Assembly: GCA_963823505.1 (NCBI GenBank)
Contig: CAWGLY010000001.1
Location: 124,001-188,000 of the forward strand
Source: DATHZQ01 sp963823505
GTDB taxonomy: Bacteria > Actinomycetota > Acidimicrobiia > Spongiisociales > UBA5794
Length of the DNA: 64,000 nt
Direction: 5' to 3'
Shown here: positions 1-8,099 of the stretch, piece after piece
Numbering within the stretch: position 1 is the first letter of the stretch
Layout of the letters: each line of letters opens with the position of its first letter
Position numbers and translations under genes: made by a program
Notes under the pieces: model-generated
Databases searched by the model: none
The model's input: the letters and a program-made list of their open reading frames with translations, nothing else
What the model was told of the DNA's origin: nothing

Positions 1-454
1 GCGCCGTGCTCGTCACCGTGACGATGCGCGCTGCAGACGCCTTGGCGAGGTTCGGCAGCAGCAATCCCGTCAAGACGAAGTGCCCGAGATGGTTGGTCCC
101 CAACTGCATCTCGAAGCCGTCCGTCGTCTGCAGCTCGGGCGTGGCCATCACCCCTGCGTTGTTGACGAGGATGTCGATCACGGGGTGGGCGGCAGCGATC
201 TGCTCGCCGGCCGACCGCACCGAATCGAGCGAAGCAAGGTCGAGGGCGACGATCTCGAGCGATGCGTCCGGGATCTCGGCAAGGATGTCATCCCGCCCGG
301 CAGCCGCCTTCTCCTGGTTCCGAGCTGCCATGACCACGTGGGCACCCTTGCGTGCCAGTTCGCGGGCGGTCTCGAGACCCAGCCCGCCGTTGGCGCCGGT
401 GACCACGGCGACACGGCCGGTCTGGTCGGGGATGTCTGCTGCGGTCCAGGACAT
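1..454 (-). CDS. SDR family oxidoreductase, 3' end cut by window edge
   Basis: Only the first 151 residues are visible; the gene runs off the left edge. It starts at ATG 454. An N-terminal Rossmann fold is clear: the TGANGGLG nucleotide-binding motif near residue 19 and DILVNNAG near residue 88, followed by a FEMQLGTNHLGHF stretch typical of the retinol-dehydrogenase/WWOX-like SDR branch. Family knowledge predicts an NADP-dependent alcohol or ketone oxidoreductase in the cytoplasm; the substrate cannot be told. The catalytic YxxxK lies outside the window. The GNAT gene behind it starts about 1.1 kb upstream on the same strand and ends 89 bases before this start, so co-transcription is possible. 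Confidence 0.88.
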   Translation of the reverse strand, partial: MSWTAADIPDQTGRVAVVTGANGGLGLETARELARKGAHVVMAARNQEKAAAGRDDILAEIPDASLEIVALDLASLDSVRSAGEQIAAAHPVIDILVNNAGVMATPELQTTDGFEMQLGTNHLGHFVLTGLLLPNLAKASAARIVTVTSTA

Positions 455-543
455 GGGGATGCTCCAAGGGGATCGTGGCTGCGGCCATCAATGATCAACG
501 GCGACGCATCGTCCCACAAATCCCGAACAGGGCCGAGGCGTCT

Positions 544-1548
544 CTACTCGATCGCCTTGATCGCCTGGGTCCACATCATTGCGATGTGAAAGCCGACGCT
601 CTCGTACAACCGGTGGGCGCCGTGCCGGTTTTCGGTCATGACACCGAGGGCCGCCTCTTCCATCCCCCGTTCTTGCAACGCATGCAAGCTCTGCACGAGC
701 AGCGACCGGGCCAGACCGCGGCGGCGGTAGGGGCGCCGAACCGAGATGAACTCCGTGTACCCCCGCTTGCGCCCGTGGGCCTCGTTCTCCTCGGGGTTGA
801 TGAAGGAGCGGACCTGCCCGGCGACCTCGTCACCGTCCCAGGCAACCCGCCAGAGCGTCGGATCTCGGCGGGGATCCTCGAGGAATTTCGAGTAATCGTT
901 GTCGGTGGGTAGGGGCTCGCCGACGTGGTCGGCGAAAGCCTCCGCGTCGGCATCCCACACCTTCCGCATCTCGTCGTCGCGCGGCGTGCGCACGATCAAG
1001 CCGTCCGGCATCGGCGCTTCAGGAATGTCGTGCAGGTCCGGACGGATCATGTCGGCGTCGTAGCGAAACGGCTCGTAGCCTGCCGCGGCATAGATCGCCG
1101 CCGCCCCCACACCGGCGTCGGGATAGAACACCATGAACGACCGTTCCCGATCGCCTTGATGATCGGCCGCGATCTGGAGGAGTCGAGCTTCGTTGTGCAG
1201 GTACATGGCGGTGCCGATACCGCGGTTCCGGACGGCCGGGTCGAGGCTGCACAACGGAACGTACCGCCGGGGTCCCTCGTGCTCGTCCCACCACAACACA
1301 CGACCGTAGCCGACGATATCTCCGTGAATCTCGGCGACGATGACATCACGCTCCGGGTCGGAGTTGTCGAGATGGGCGTAGTGGGTCCGCAAGCCCTCGA
1401 GGGTCTCGTGCTCGCCGATCCCGTCCGCGTCGGTCGAGGCATTGATGACCCGCACCATTCCGGGCAGATCAGGCTCGCCCCGGAACCCCCGAAACACGAG
1501 CCCTGGCACGTCGGGCATCTCGCCGATGAATCGCCAACCGTCGCCCAC
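544..1548 (-). CDS. Tandem-domain GNAT N-acetyltransferase
   Basis: A 334-residue protein with two GNAT folds in tandem. The first half carries an acetyl-CoA pyrophosphate loop RNRGIGTAM after a VAEIHGDIVGYG strand; the second half carries RRRGLARSLL and ends with the GNAT pattern NRHGAHRLYESVGF. Two-domain GNATs of about 300 residues are common in actinobacteria (MshD of mycothiol synthesis is one), but nothing here identifies mycothiol as the substrate, so only a general acetyltransferase call is made. It diverges from the secreted-protein gene at 1676 and lies upstream of the partial SDR on the same strand. Confidence 0.85.
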   Translation of the reverse strand: MGDGWRFIGEMPDVPGLVFRGFRGEPDLPGMVRVINASTDADGIGEHETLEGLRTHYAHLDNSDPERDVIVAEIHGDIVGYGRVLWWDEHEGPRRYVPLCSLDPAVRNRGIGTAMYLHNEARLLQIAADHQGDRERSFMVFYPDAGVGAAAIYAAAGYEPFRYDADMIRPDLHDIPEAPMPDGLIVRTPRDDEMRKVWDADAEAFADHVGEPLPTDNDYSKFLEDPRRDPTLWRVAWDGDEVAGQVRSFINPEENEAHGRKRGYTEFISVRRPYRRRGLARSLLVQSLHALQERGMEEAALGVMTENRHGAHRLYESVGFHIAMMWTQAIKAIE

Positions 1549-1675
1549 AGCAGCCTCCTGTCGCCCAACCTACTCCCGCCGGTTGGGCCGCTCCACCGTC
1601 ACCTCTCCGGGTCGACGCGTAGGGTCGACGCGAGTGGGTACTAGAAGGGCGCCCCACCAAGGGAGGAAGGGAAGT

Positions 1676-2143
1676 ATGCGAAAACTGATGGTCATGCTGG
1701 TGGCTTTCGGCATGTTCCTTGCGCTGTCGGCAACGGCAGCGACGGCTCAAGAGATCCTCGAGGTCACCGTCACCGCCTCGGAAGCACAAACAGGCCTGGG
1801 AGACAAAGGCTCAACGGTGGCCGACGGCACGTTTGCCGTGTCCATGGATGGCAACGTGTTCGAGACCGGGACACTCCAATCAATGTATCGCGGCGACGAA
1901 CGCGTGCAAGGCATCAGGACCTACGTTGACGACTCGACCGGCAACGTCCTCGTCACATCGGTGAGAGCCCTGCTCATCGACGTCGACGACGTGAACGCCG
2001 TCTTCACCTACAAGGTGATCGAAACGGTGATCGCGAGCGATACAGGTGCGACGGGCAACGGGACGGGGATCGCCATCGTCCAAAGCCTGCCCGACGGCTC
2101 GTACACCGTCGAGTCGAGCATCGACTTCAGGCTGATCCTGTAG
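1676..2143 (+). CDS. Small secreted protein of unknown function
   Basis: 155 residues with a classical signal peptide (MRK, hydrophobic core, ATAATA-Q cleavage site near residue 24). The start is set by a strong GGGAGGAAGG ribosome-binding site 5 bases before ATG 1676; the frame is open further upstream but lacks signals. The mature part is beta-rich with alternating hydrophobic residues and no cysteines, and no recognised domain. The product is probably exported and soluble. A bidirectional-looking hairpin follows at 2183-2212. Function unknown. Confidence 0.75.
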   Translation: MRKLMVMLVAFGMFLALSATAATAQEILEVTVTASEAQTGLGDKGSTVADGTFAVSMDGNVFETGTLQSMYRGDERVQGIRTYVDDSTGNVLVTSVRALLIDVDDVNAVFTYKVIETVIASDTGATGNGTGIAIVQSLPDGSYTVESSIDFRLIL

Positions 2144-2182
2144 AGAGAGCCGGGGTGCACCCGGGCGATCGAGAGAAGGATT

Positions 2183-2212
2183 GCGGGTGCCGCGCTCGAC
2201 CGCGGCACTCGC
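2183..2212. terminator. Hairpin terminator between convergent genes
   Basis: GCGGGTGCCGCG, a six-base loop, then CGCGGCACTCGC form a 12-bp stem with one wobble pair. It sits between the 3' ends of the secreted-protein gene (plus) and the aldehyde dehydrogenase gene (minus), so it probably serves both. There is no good T-run. Confidence 0.6.
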
Positions 2213-2224
2213 ATTGGCCGGCGA

Positions 2225-3682
2225 TCAGATGCCGCCCATCGCCACGTACTTCGTCTCGAGGTACTCGTCGAGGCCGTCGTGGGAGCCTTCGCGGCCGATG
2301 CCGGATTGCTTGAAGCCACCGAAGGGCGCGATCTCCGTTGACATCAGGCCGGTGTTGACCCCGACCATCCCGTATTCGAGACCCTCGCTGACCCGCCAGA
2401 TGCGTCCGACGTCGCCGGCGTAGAAGTACGACGCCAAGCCAAACGGCGTGTCGTTGGCGAGCGCGATCGCCTCTTCTTCGGTGGTGAACCGGAACAGCGG
2501 AGCGACCGGCCCGAAGATCTCCTCGTTGGCGATCCGCATCTGCTGGGTCACGTTCGTCAGCACCGTGACTTCGTAGAAGGTGCGACCGAGGTCGTGGCGC
2601 CTGCCGCCGGTCAGCACGCTGGCACCCTGTTCGAGCGCAGATCCCACCAGATCCTCGACCTTGTCCAGCGCCTCCTGATTCACGAGTGGCCCGATCGCCG
2701 TCTCCTCGTCGAGTCCAGGACCGACCTTCAGCGTCGCCACGGCCTCGGCAAGCAGCTTGGAGAACTCCTCGTAGACACCATCCTGGACGTAGATCCGATT
2801 GGCACAGACGCACGTCTGACCGCTGTTCCGGTACTTCGATGCAATCACGCCTTCGACGGCCGCATCGAGGTCGGCGTCGTCGAAGACCAGGAAGGGAGCG
2901 TTGCCACCGAGTTCGAGCGACACGTTCTTGATCGTCCCGGCGGCCTGCGCCATCAGTTGCCTGCCGATCTCGGTGGAGCCGGTGAACGAGATCTTGCGAA
3001 TGACGGGGTTGGTGGTCAGTTCCTCCCCGATCGCCCTGCTGCTCTTGGACGTGATCACATTCAGCAGACCGGCGGGCAGCCCCGCCCTGGTGGCGAGCTC
3101 TGCGGCGGCAAGTGCGCTGATGGGCGATGCGCTGGCCGGTTTCACGACGGCCGAGCACCCTGCTGCCAGGGCCGGGCCGACCTTGCGGGTGATCATGGCC
3201 TGGGGGAAGTTCCACGGGGTGATCGCCGCAATGACGCCCACGGGCTGTTTGAGCACGAGCAAACGCTTCGTGGGGTCGTGGGTCGGTATGACCTCGCCCC
3301 TCGCCCGCTTGCCCTCTTCGGCGAACCAGTCGATGAAGTTGGCGGCGTAGACGATCTCGCCGCGGGACTCCGTGATCGGCTTGCCCATCTCCATCGTCAT
3401 GATGCGGGCCAGATCTTCCTTGTTCTCGATCATGAGCTCGTACCAGCGCCGCAGGATGACCCCGCGATCCTTGGCGGTGCGCTTGGCCCACGCTTTCTGT
3501 GCAACCTCGGCAGCGGCGATTGCCCGCTTGGTCTCGTCGACTCCGAGGTCGGCAACGGATGCGACCGTGCTGCCGTCCGCAGGATCGATCACGTCAAACG
3601 TCGCTCCAGAGTCGGCGTCGATCCACTCGCCGCCAACAAACGCCTGCGTCTTCAGCAGCGTCTGGTCATGCAGTTCCGCCAT
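2225..3682 (-). CDS. gabD: NAD(P)-dependent succinate-semialdehyde dehydrogenase
   Basis: 485 residues, full length for the GabD-type aldehyde dehydrogenases. It shows ITPWNFPQAM (cofactor-binding region), FTGSTEIG, the glutamate motif ELGGNAPF, and the catalytic cysteine in NSGQTCVCANR (Cys291), and ends with the GGFKQSGIGREGS and EYLETKY patterns seen in succinate-semialdehyde dehydrogenases. It is predicted to oxidise succinate semialdehyde (or a related short semialdehyde) to the acid in the cytoplasm. It is divergent from nagA with a gap of about 107 bases, so it may share regulation with amino-sugar genes, but no shared operator is visible there. Confidence 0.88.
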   Translation of the reverse strand: MAELHDQTLLKTQAFVGGEWIDADSGATFDVIDPADGSTVASVADLGVDETKRAIAAAEVAQKAWAKRTAKDRGVILRRWYELMIENKEDLARIMTMEMGKPITESRGEIVYAANFIDWFAEEGKRARGEVIPTHDPTKRLLVLKQPVGVIAAITPWNFPQAMITRKVGPALAAGCSAVVKPASASPISALAAAELATRAGLPAGLLNVITSKSSRAIGEELTTNPVIRKISFTGSTEIGRQLMAQAAGTIKNVSLELGGNAPFLVFDDADLDAAVEGVIASKYRNSGQTCVCANRIYVQDGVYEEFSKLLAEAVATLKVGPGLDEETAIGPLVNQEALDKVEDLVGSALEQGASVLTGGRRHDLGRTFYEVTVLTNVTQQMRIANEEIFGPVAPLFRFTTEEEAIALANDTPFGLASYFYAGDVGRIWRVSEGLEYGMVGVNTGLMSTEIAPFGGFKQSGIGREGSHDGLDEYLETKYVAMGGI

Positions 3683-3789
3683 TTTCCGGGTCCTCTCTTC
3701 ACAGCACTTCGATGAATGATGGTACGCCCAGCGAAGCCGTCGCCCGATGCGCTCACTACGCTGCGAGCCCAGAGGCGGAGGAATCCCAC

Positions 3790-4890
3790 ATGCGACTCGG
3801 TGTGGCTCGGGCGCTGGTGAACGGCAGCATCGTCGACGGCGATATCGACGTGATCGACGGCATCGTCGCCAATGTGGGTCTGCACCCGGCGGCCGGCAGC
3901 GGGTTGGCAGTTCCCGGGTTCATCGACCTCCAGGTCAACGGGTTTGCCGGTGTGGATTTCGCTGCGGCCTCCGCCGAGGACTACCGGATTGCGGCTGCAG
4001 CCATGGCGGCCACCGGCGTCACGGCGTTTCAGCCGACCTTCATCTGCCTCCCGGGAGACCGCTATCCGCCTGTGCTTGCCGCGGTCGCGACGGCCCAGCA
4101 ACAGCCCGAGAGCCCTCGCCTCCTGGGAGCACACCTCGAAGGACCGTTCCTCTCCCCCGCCCGGCCGGGCGCCCACGACCCGGCCAACATGCTCGAGCCG
4201 AGCATCGCAGCGGCCGATCAACTGCTGGCGTCGGGACCGGTCTCCTGCATGACCGTCGCTCCGGAGCGGCCGGGAGCGCTGGCGTTGATCGACCACCTGG
4301 TGGGGGAGGGCTTGACCGTCGCCATAGGCCATTCTGATGCGGATGCGGCAACTGCCCACTCCGCCATCGACACAGGTGCAACGCTGGTCACCCATCTCTT
4401 CAACGCCCAGCGCCCGTGGCGTCATCGTGACCCAGGAATCGCCGGGGCTGCGCTGGTGCGGAACGATGTCGCCGTGTCGGTGATTCTCGACGGCCATCAC
4501 CTCGCCGCCGAAACGGTCGAGATGATCCGCCGCTGTGCCCCAGGCCGGATGGTGCTCATCACCGACGCCATCGCGGCCGCCGGTCAACCGGACGGCGCCT
4601 ACTCGCTCGGTGACCGGACCGTCATCGTCACCGACGGTCTCGCCCACCTGGAGAACGGCACCATCGCCGGCAGCGTGCTCACCATGGATGGCGCAGTCCG
4701 CAATCTGCTGACCGCCGGTGCAACCCTCGTCGAAGCCATCGAGGCGGCGACGCTCGTGCCGGCCCGTGTCATCGGTCGTCCCGAACTCGGCACCATCGCT
4801 CCCGGCACCCCGGCCGACATCGCCGTGCTCGACGATGAGCTCCGGGTCACGAGGACGCTGGTCGCGGGCGTCGAAATCGGAGGGCAGTAG
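3790..4890 (+). CDS. nagA: N-acetylglucosamine-6-phosphate deacetylase
   Basis: 366 residues. It removes acetate from GlcNAc-6-phosphate in amino-sugar catabolism. Amidohydrolase-superfamily landmarks are present: HLEGPF (metal-binding Glu117), GHSDA (His181), THLFNA (His202), DGHH (around His236) and the catalytic aspartate in ITDA (Asp259). The start is ATG 3790 preceded by a GGCGGAGGAA-like site; the open frame extends upstream without homology. A frame-disrupted nagB lies about 1.3 kb downstream, supporting a GlcNAc route. The third motif reads NAQ rather than the common NAM, a mild change. Acts in the cytoplasm. Confidence 0.9.
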   Translation: MRLGVARALVNGSIVDGDIDVIDGIVANVGLHPAAGSGLAVPGFIDLQVNGFAGVDFAAASAEDYRIAAAAMAATGVTAFQPTFICLPGDRYPPVLAAVATAQQQPESPRLLGAHLEGPFLSPARPGAHDPANMLEPSIAAADQLLASGPVSCMTVAPERPGALALIDHLVGEGLTVAIGHSDADAATAHSAIDTGATLVTHLFNAQRPWRHRDPGIAGAALVRNDVAVSVILDGHHLAAETVEMIRRCAPGRMVLITDAIAAAGQPDGAYSLGDRTVIVTDGLAHLENGTIAGSVLTMDGAVRNLLTAGATLVEAIEAATLVPARVIGRPELGTIAPGTPADIAVLDDELRVTRTLVAGVEIGGQ

Positions 4891-4916
4891 GGCCCTGCAG
4901 CCGGCCCTGCGGCTGC

Positions 4917-4933
4917 GCTAGCTTGTATAGACA
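4917..4933 (+). promoter_or_regulatory. Predicted GntR (HutC-type) operator before the gfo-nagB operon
   Basis: The element GCTAGCTTGTATAGACA contains GTATAGAC, matching the GTnTAnAC core known for HutC-subfamily GntR regulators. A copy with one mismatch lies, in reverse, at 21697-21713 before the large catabolic operon and next to the GntR gene. A further ATACAAG at 4943-4949 forms an inverted repeat with CTTGTAT at 4922-4928. Confidence 0.6.
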
Positions 4934-4963
4934 ACTGGAGACATACAAGCCGAGGAGGGTGTG

Positions 4964-6346
4964 ATGCAGGGACGCTCGATCACAATGCTGGGGACGGGCC
5001 TCATCGGCGACTTCTACACGATGACGCTGCACGGCCAGCGCAGCAGGGATCGTGTCGAGGTCGTCTACTCACGCTCCGCCGACCGGGGCAAGGCGTTCGC
5101 AGAGCGGTGGGACATCCCCCGCAGCACCACGAGCATGGAAGAGGCCGTCAACGACCCTGACACCGACGTGGTCGTCGTTGCGCTGCCGAACTTCCTCCAC
5201 GAAGAAGCGATCTCGATGATCGCCGACGCCGGGAAGGCCGTGCTGTGCACCAAGCCGCTGGCTCGCACGGCGGAGGAGGCCAAGCGCATCCTCGACAAGG
5301 TCGAGAGCGCGGGGATCTTCGCCGGTTACCTCGAGGACCTCTGCTACACCCCGAAGACTCTCAAGGCGATCGCCGCCGTCGAGAGCGGTGCGATCGGGGA
5401 CGTGACGTGGGTCCGTTCCCGGGAGACGCATCCCGGTCCGCACAGCGCGTGGTTCTGGGACGCCGACAAGGCGGGAGGCGGTGCGATCGTCGACCTCGGC
5501 TGCCACTGCATCGAGATCATTCGTAGTTTTGCCGGCAAAGACAACCGACCGATCGAGGTGATGGCATGGGCCGACACCCTCGTCCACCCGATCGAGGCAG
5601 AAGACAACGCCGTGGTGCTGATCCGCTTCGCATCCGGAGCACTCGGCCAGTTCGAGGTGAGCTGGACGTTCCGCGGCGGCATGGACCTTCGCGACGAGGT
5701 GGCAGGCACGGAGGGCACCATCTGGCTGAACCACTTCCTGCGCACCGGGTATGAGATGTATTCGTCCGGAGGCGGTGCGGGGTATGTGGCGGAGAAGCTG
5801 GAGTCGACGGAGGGTTGGCTGTTCCCGGTCGGCGACGAGGTCAGCGAGCTGGGGTACGTCGACATGTTCACCGACATGTTCCAGGCGATGGAGAACGGCA
5901 GCGAGCCGCGGGAGACCTTCTACGACGGCTACGTGGTCAATGCGGTCATGGACGCCGCCTACCGCTCTGCAGAGAGCCGGCAGTGGGAGCCCGTCGACAT
6001 CGAGTGGCGGGGTGGGGCGACGGAACGCATCGCCAGGGACGTCCAGACCCACGACGGGCATGCGATCGTCAAGGAGGAGATCCTCCCCGACGGCAGACGC
6101 AAGCTGATCCTCAGCGACAAAGACACCGGCTCGATCTTCGACATCGTCACCAGGGTGAGTCTGAACGTCGAGGTGTTCCCGGCGGACCGCTGGACCGCCG
6201 AGGTCGCCGACCGGATCGAGGCCGTCGTGCGCGTGACGGGATGCGCCACGGATCACGATGCCGACCGGCAACACGCCGAAGCCGGTGTACGACGAACTGG
6301 TGCGTCGCCAGCCGGACTGTCCCAAGTGACCTGTTCTGCTCGATGA
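4964..6346 (+). CDS. Gfo/Idh/MocA-family oxidoreductase, reading in frame into the start of nagB
   Basis: The true dehydrogenase is roughly residues 1-398: an N-terminal Rossmann motif GTGLIGDFY, a CTKPLA stretch equivalent to the family EKP motif, and the GGGAIVDLGCHCIE region of the C-terminal fold. It is predicted to be an NAD(P)-dependent sugar or inositol-type dehydrogenase. ATG 4964 is preferred over GTG 4961 because GAGGAGG ends 5 bases before it. The frame then continues from about 6155 into sequence that is the N-terminus of NagB (VEVFPADRWTAEVADRI) before stopping at 6346. In the ancestral arrangement the gene probably ended at a GTGA overlap (6155-6158), so the last part is a read-through artefact of a frame change. 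Confidence 0.75.
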   Translation: MQGRSITMLGTGLIGDFYTMTLHGQRSRDRVEVVYSRSADRGKAFAERWDIPRSTTSMEEAVNDPDTDVVVVALPNFLHEEAISMIADAGKAVLCTKPLARTAEEAKRILDKVESAGIFAGYLEDLCYTPKTLKAIAAVESGAIGDVTWVRSRETHPGPHSAWFWDADKAGGGAIVDLGCHCIEIIRSFAGKDNRPIEVMAWADTLVHPIEAEDNAVVLIRFASGALGQFEVSWTFRGGMDLRDEVAGTEGTIWLNHFLRTGYEMYSSGGGAGYVAEKLESTEGWLFPVGDEVSELGYVDMFTDMFQAMENGSEPRETFYDGYVVNAVMDAAYRSAESRQWEPVDIEWRGGATERIARDVQTHDGHAIVKEEILPDGRRKLILSDKDTGSIFDIVTRVSLNVEVFPADRWTAEVADRIEAVVRVTGCATDHDADRQHAEAGVRRTGASPAGLSQVTCSAR

Positions 6347-6856
6347 GTTCGGCGGTGTACCGGCGATCATCCGGCCCGCTGCGAACCGATGCTCCGTCGC
6401 GACCTCCTCGACCGCCTGCAGCGGCCTCCGACCCTGCGCACGTTCGACATCGACGCAGCCGACCTCGATGCGGAGCTGGCGGCGTACGAGGCGGAGCTCG
6501 AGGCGACGCCGCTCGACCTGGTGGTGCTCGGTCTCGGCCAGAACGGCCACGTCGGGCTCAACGAGCCTGGCTCGGCGATCGACACGCCGACCCGTGTGGT
6601 CGAGCTGGCGGACGCGACGAGAGAGTCGGCCGCCCACTACGGCGAGGGCGGGCCGCCGCCGACGTGGGGCATCACGATGGGCATCGGCACCATGCGCACC
6701 GCCCGGCAGATCTGGCTGCTGGTCACCGGCGCCGGCAAAGCCGAAGTCCTCGATCGGGTGCTCTCCGGGCCCGTGACGCCAGACCTACCGGCCACGCTGC
6801 TGCAGAAGCACCCGAACGCAACGGTGATGGCCGACGACCAGGCATTGTCGCGGTAG
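6155..6856 (+). pseudogene. nagB: Glucosamine-6-phosphate deaminase, frame-disrupted
   Basis: NagB-family sequence is spread over several frames. GTG 6155 opens VEVFPADRW... in one frame; from about 6250 it moves to MPTGNTPKPVYDELVRRQPD (the substrate loop); short pieces LLDEFGG follow; from about 6371 to 6856 one clean frame gives PMLRRDLL..., LGLGQNGHVGLNEPGS (diagnostic of NagB), and an intact C-terminus. Restoring one inserted and about four missing single bases between 6247 and 6371 would rebuild a continuous protein of about 233 residues. NagB converts GlcN-6-P to fructose-6-P plus ammonia, the step after NagA. The indels are packed into about 125 bp while flanks look sound, so consensus error is as likely as true decay. 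Confidence 0.8.
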
Positions 6857-6926
6857 CGACGACAGCCACCGACACCGCCTGGCCCATGGCGGCTGATAGC
6901 CCCGACACGACATCGTCAAGACTTGT

Positions 6927-6942
6927 GATATCATACGATATC
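6927..6942. promoter_or_regulatory. GATATC repeat, probable VapB operator
   Basis: Two GATATC hexamers separated by four bases (6927-6932 and 6937-6942) form a near-perfect palindrome just before the antitoxin ribosome-binding site. VapB-type antitoxins usually autorepress through such inverted repeats; the AT-rich block may also supply the -10 element. Confidence 0.55.
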
Positions 6943-6955
6943 GTTGGAGGTGGTG

Positions 6956-7177
6956 ATGGCAGACATCCTGATACGAAAAGTCCCCGACGACGTTGTGGCA
7001 GCAATCGACGCCAAAGCACAGCGGGCGGGATTGTCCCGGACCGAGTATCTCCGACGCGCCCTGGCTCGTGAGGGCCAATCGGATGCCGGCGAAGTGACGG
7101 TGCAATCGCTCCAGCGACTTGCGGAGCGCTTCCCCGATCTTGCCGATCCCGAGGTAATGCGTCGAGCCTGGTCGTGA
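6956..7177 (+). CDS. Ribbon-helix-helix antitoxin (VapB/FitA type)
   Basis: 73 residues. The N-terminus MADILIRKVPDDVVAAIDAKAQRAGLS has the beta-strand plus two helices of a ribbon-helix-helix DNA-binding fold; the C-terminal half would wrap the toxin. ATG 6956 follows GGAGG by 5 bases. It overlaps the PIN-domain gene by four bases (GTGA), the standard antitoxin-toxin order. The palindrome at 6927-6942 is the likely autoregulatory site. Confidence 0.85.
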   Translation: MADILIRKVPDDVVAAIDAKAQRAGLSRTEYLRRALAREGQSDAGEVTVQSLQRLAERFPDLADPEVMRRAWS

Positions 7178-7584
7178 CCGATACCTGGCTGATCGACAAA
7201 TCTGCCCTGGTCCGCCTCGCAACAAGCCCCGACGCTGCAGACTGGGCAACACGCATCGAACGCGGCCTGGTCCGCATCTCGACGGTGACCCGCCTCGAGA
7301 TCGGCTTCTCCGCACGCTCGGCTGGAGACCTGCGCAACAGCTTCTCTGAGCCGCCTTTGGCATCCATGCCGGTGGAGTACCTGACGCCTCGCATCGAGGA
7401 CCGCGCGGTGGAGGTGCACCATGCCCTGGCCGATCGTGGCGAGCATCGAGCCCCGTCGATACCGGATCTGCTCATCGCCGCCACCGCCGAGCAAGCTCAA
7501 CTCACTGTCCTGCACCGGGACAAAGACTTCGAACTGATCGCCGAACTCACCGGCCAACCGACAGAACGCCTCAACCTCAGCTGA
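7174..7584 (+). CDS. vapC: PIN-domain ribonuclease toxin VapC
   Basis: 136 residues starting at GTG 7174. All four acidic positions of the PIN active site are visible: Asp8 (WLIDKSALV), Glu42 (TRLEIGFSA), Asp98 (IPDLLIAATA) and Asp116 (LHRDKDFE). VapC toxins are Mg-dependent endoribonucleases that cleave tRNA or rRNA when not bound by VapB. Length and order match the family, so the module looks intact. Confidence 0.9.
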   Translation: MTDTWLIDKSALVRLATSPDAADWATRIERGLVRISTVTRLEIGFSARSAGDLRNSFSEPPLASMPVEYLTPRIEDRAVEVHHALADRGEHRAPSIPDLLIAATAEQAQLTVLHRDKDFELIAELTGQPTERLNLS

Positions 7585-7604
7585 ACAGCTCTCTCAGATC
7601 CGCA

Positions 7605-7636
7605 GGCGCTGTCGGAGGCTGAGAGCGTCGGTCGGC
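7605..7636 (+). repeat. 32-bp copy of the start of the gene at 7857
   Basis: Matches 7895-7926 (codons of KALSDAESVGW in the downstream toxin-like gene) at 30 of 32 positions. It has no reading frame of its own and abuts the next fragment with a three-base overlap at GGC. Confidence 0.75.
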
Positions 7637-7693
7637 CGTCTGCGACAGGCCGCAATCGGGGGAGACGCTGAGGCGATCGGCGGGGACGTACTC
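7634..7693 (-). repeat. 60-bp copy of the 3' part of the MetE-like gene
   Basis: Matches 9007-9066 at about 57 of 60 positions, including the segment coding YVPADRLSVSPDCGLSQTA on the minus strand. It is a gene fragment without start or stop, sitting between the VapBC module and the second toxin-antitoxin-like pair. Confidence 0.8.
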
Positions 7694-7820
7694 CGGGCCG
7701 CCGACTCGAATGCACTCGCAGGATCCGTGTGTCGTGGACACGAGGTCGAAAGGGTTGCTGGCCTCTGATGAACAAGATCGAGTATGCACCACGGCGAGTG
7801 GTGCCGCCGTCCGCAGACTG

Positions 7821-7855
7821 TTGACAATACGCAACAGCCTGTTGTATGTTGTCAA
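7821..7855 (+). promoter_or_regulatory. Palindromic promoter of a probably leaderless two-gene operon
   Basis: TTGACA at 7821-7826 and TATGTT at 7845-7850 are spaced 18 bases, and ATG 7857 lies where transcription should begin, so the mRNA is probably leaderless. The same stretch is an inverted repeat: 7821-7837 pairs with 7839-7855 at 14 of 17 positions, covering both promoter hexamers. This suggests tight autorepression. Confidence 0.65.
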
Positions 7856-7856
7856 C

Positions 7857-8099
7857 ATGCCGCGGCGGCGTCACCCGAAGAAGGAGGTCGAGAAGGCGCT
7901 GTCGGACGCTGAGAGCGTCGGTTGGCGAGTTGAATCGACGGGTTCGGGTCACCGGTGGGGCGTGATGCGGTGTCCAGAGTCGTCGCGTGAGGGGTGCCAG
8001 GTCTCAGTCTGGTCGACGCCCCGCAACCCGGGAAACCATGCCAACCAACTGCGGCGCGCCGTCCAACGATGTCCGCACACCGGGGAAGAGAAGCCATGA
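7857..8099 (+). CDS. Small HicA-like protein, candidate toxin
   Basis: 80 residues, very basic. It has the layout of HicA-like dsRNA-binding toxins: an N-terminal helix (KEVEKALSDAESVGW), then a GSGHRWGVMRC strand with a histidine in the position of the HicA active site, and a C-terminal helix (NHANQLRRAVQ). The assignment is by pattern and context only. The stop overlaps the next start as ATGA at 8096-8099. The upstream palindromic promoter fits a self-regulated toxin-antitoxin operon. It could also be an uncharacterised non-toxin family. Confidence 0.55.
   Translation: MPRRRHPKKEVEKALSDAESVGWRVESTGSGHRWGVMRCPESSREGCQVSVWSTPRNPGNHANQLRRAVQRCPHTGEEKP

Noticed and set aside
2127..3491. 454-codon open frame inside the aldehyde dehydrogenase gene
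   Set aside because: Alternative frame of gabD on the same strand, without motifs; long open frames are expected in high-GC DNA.
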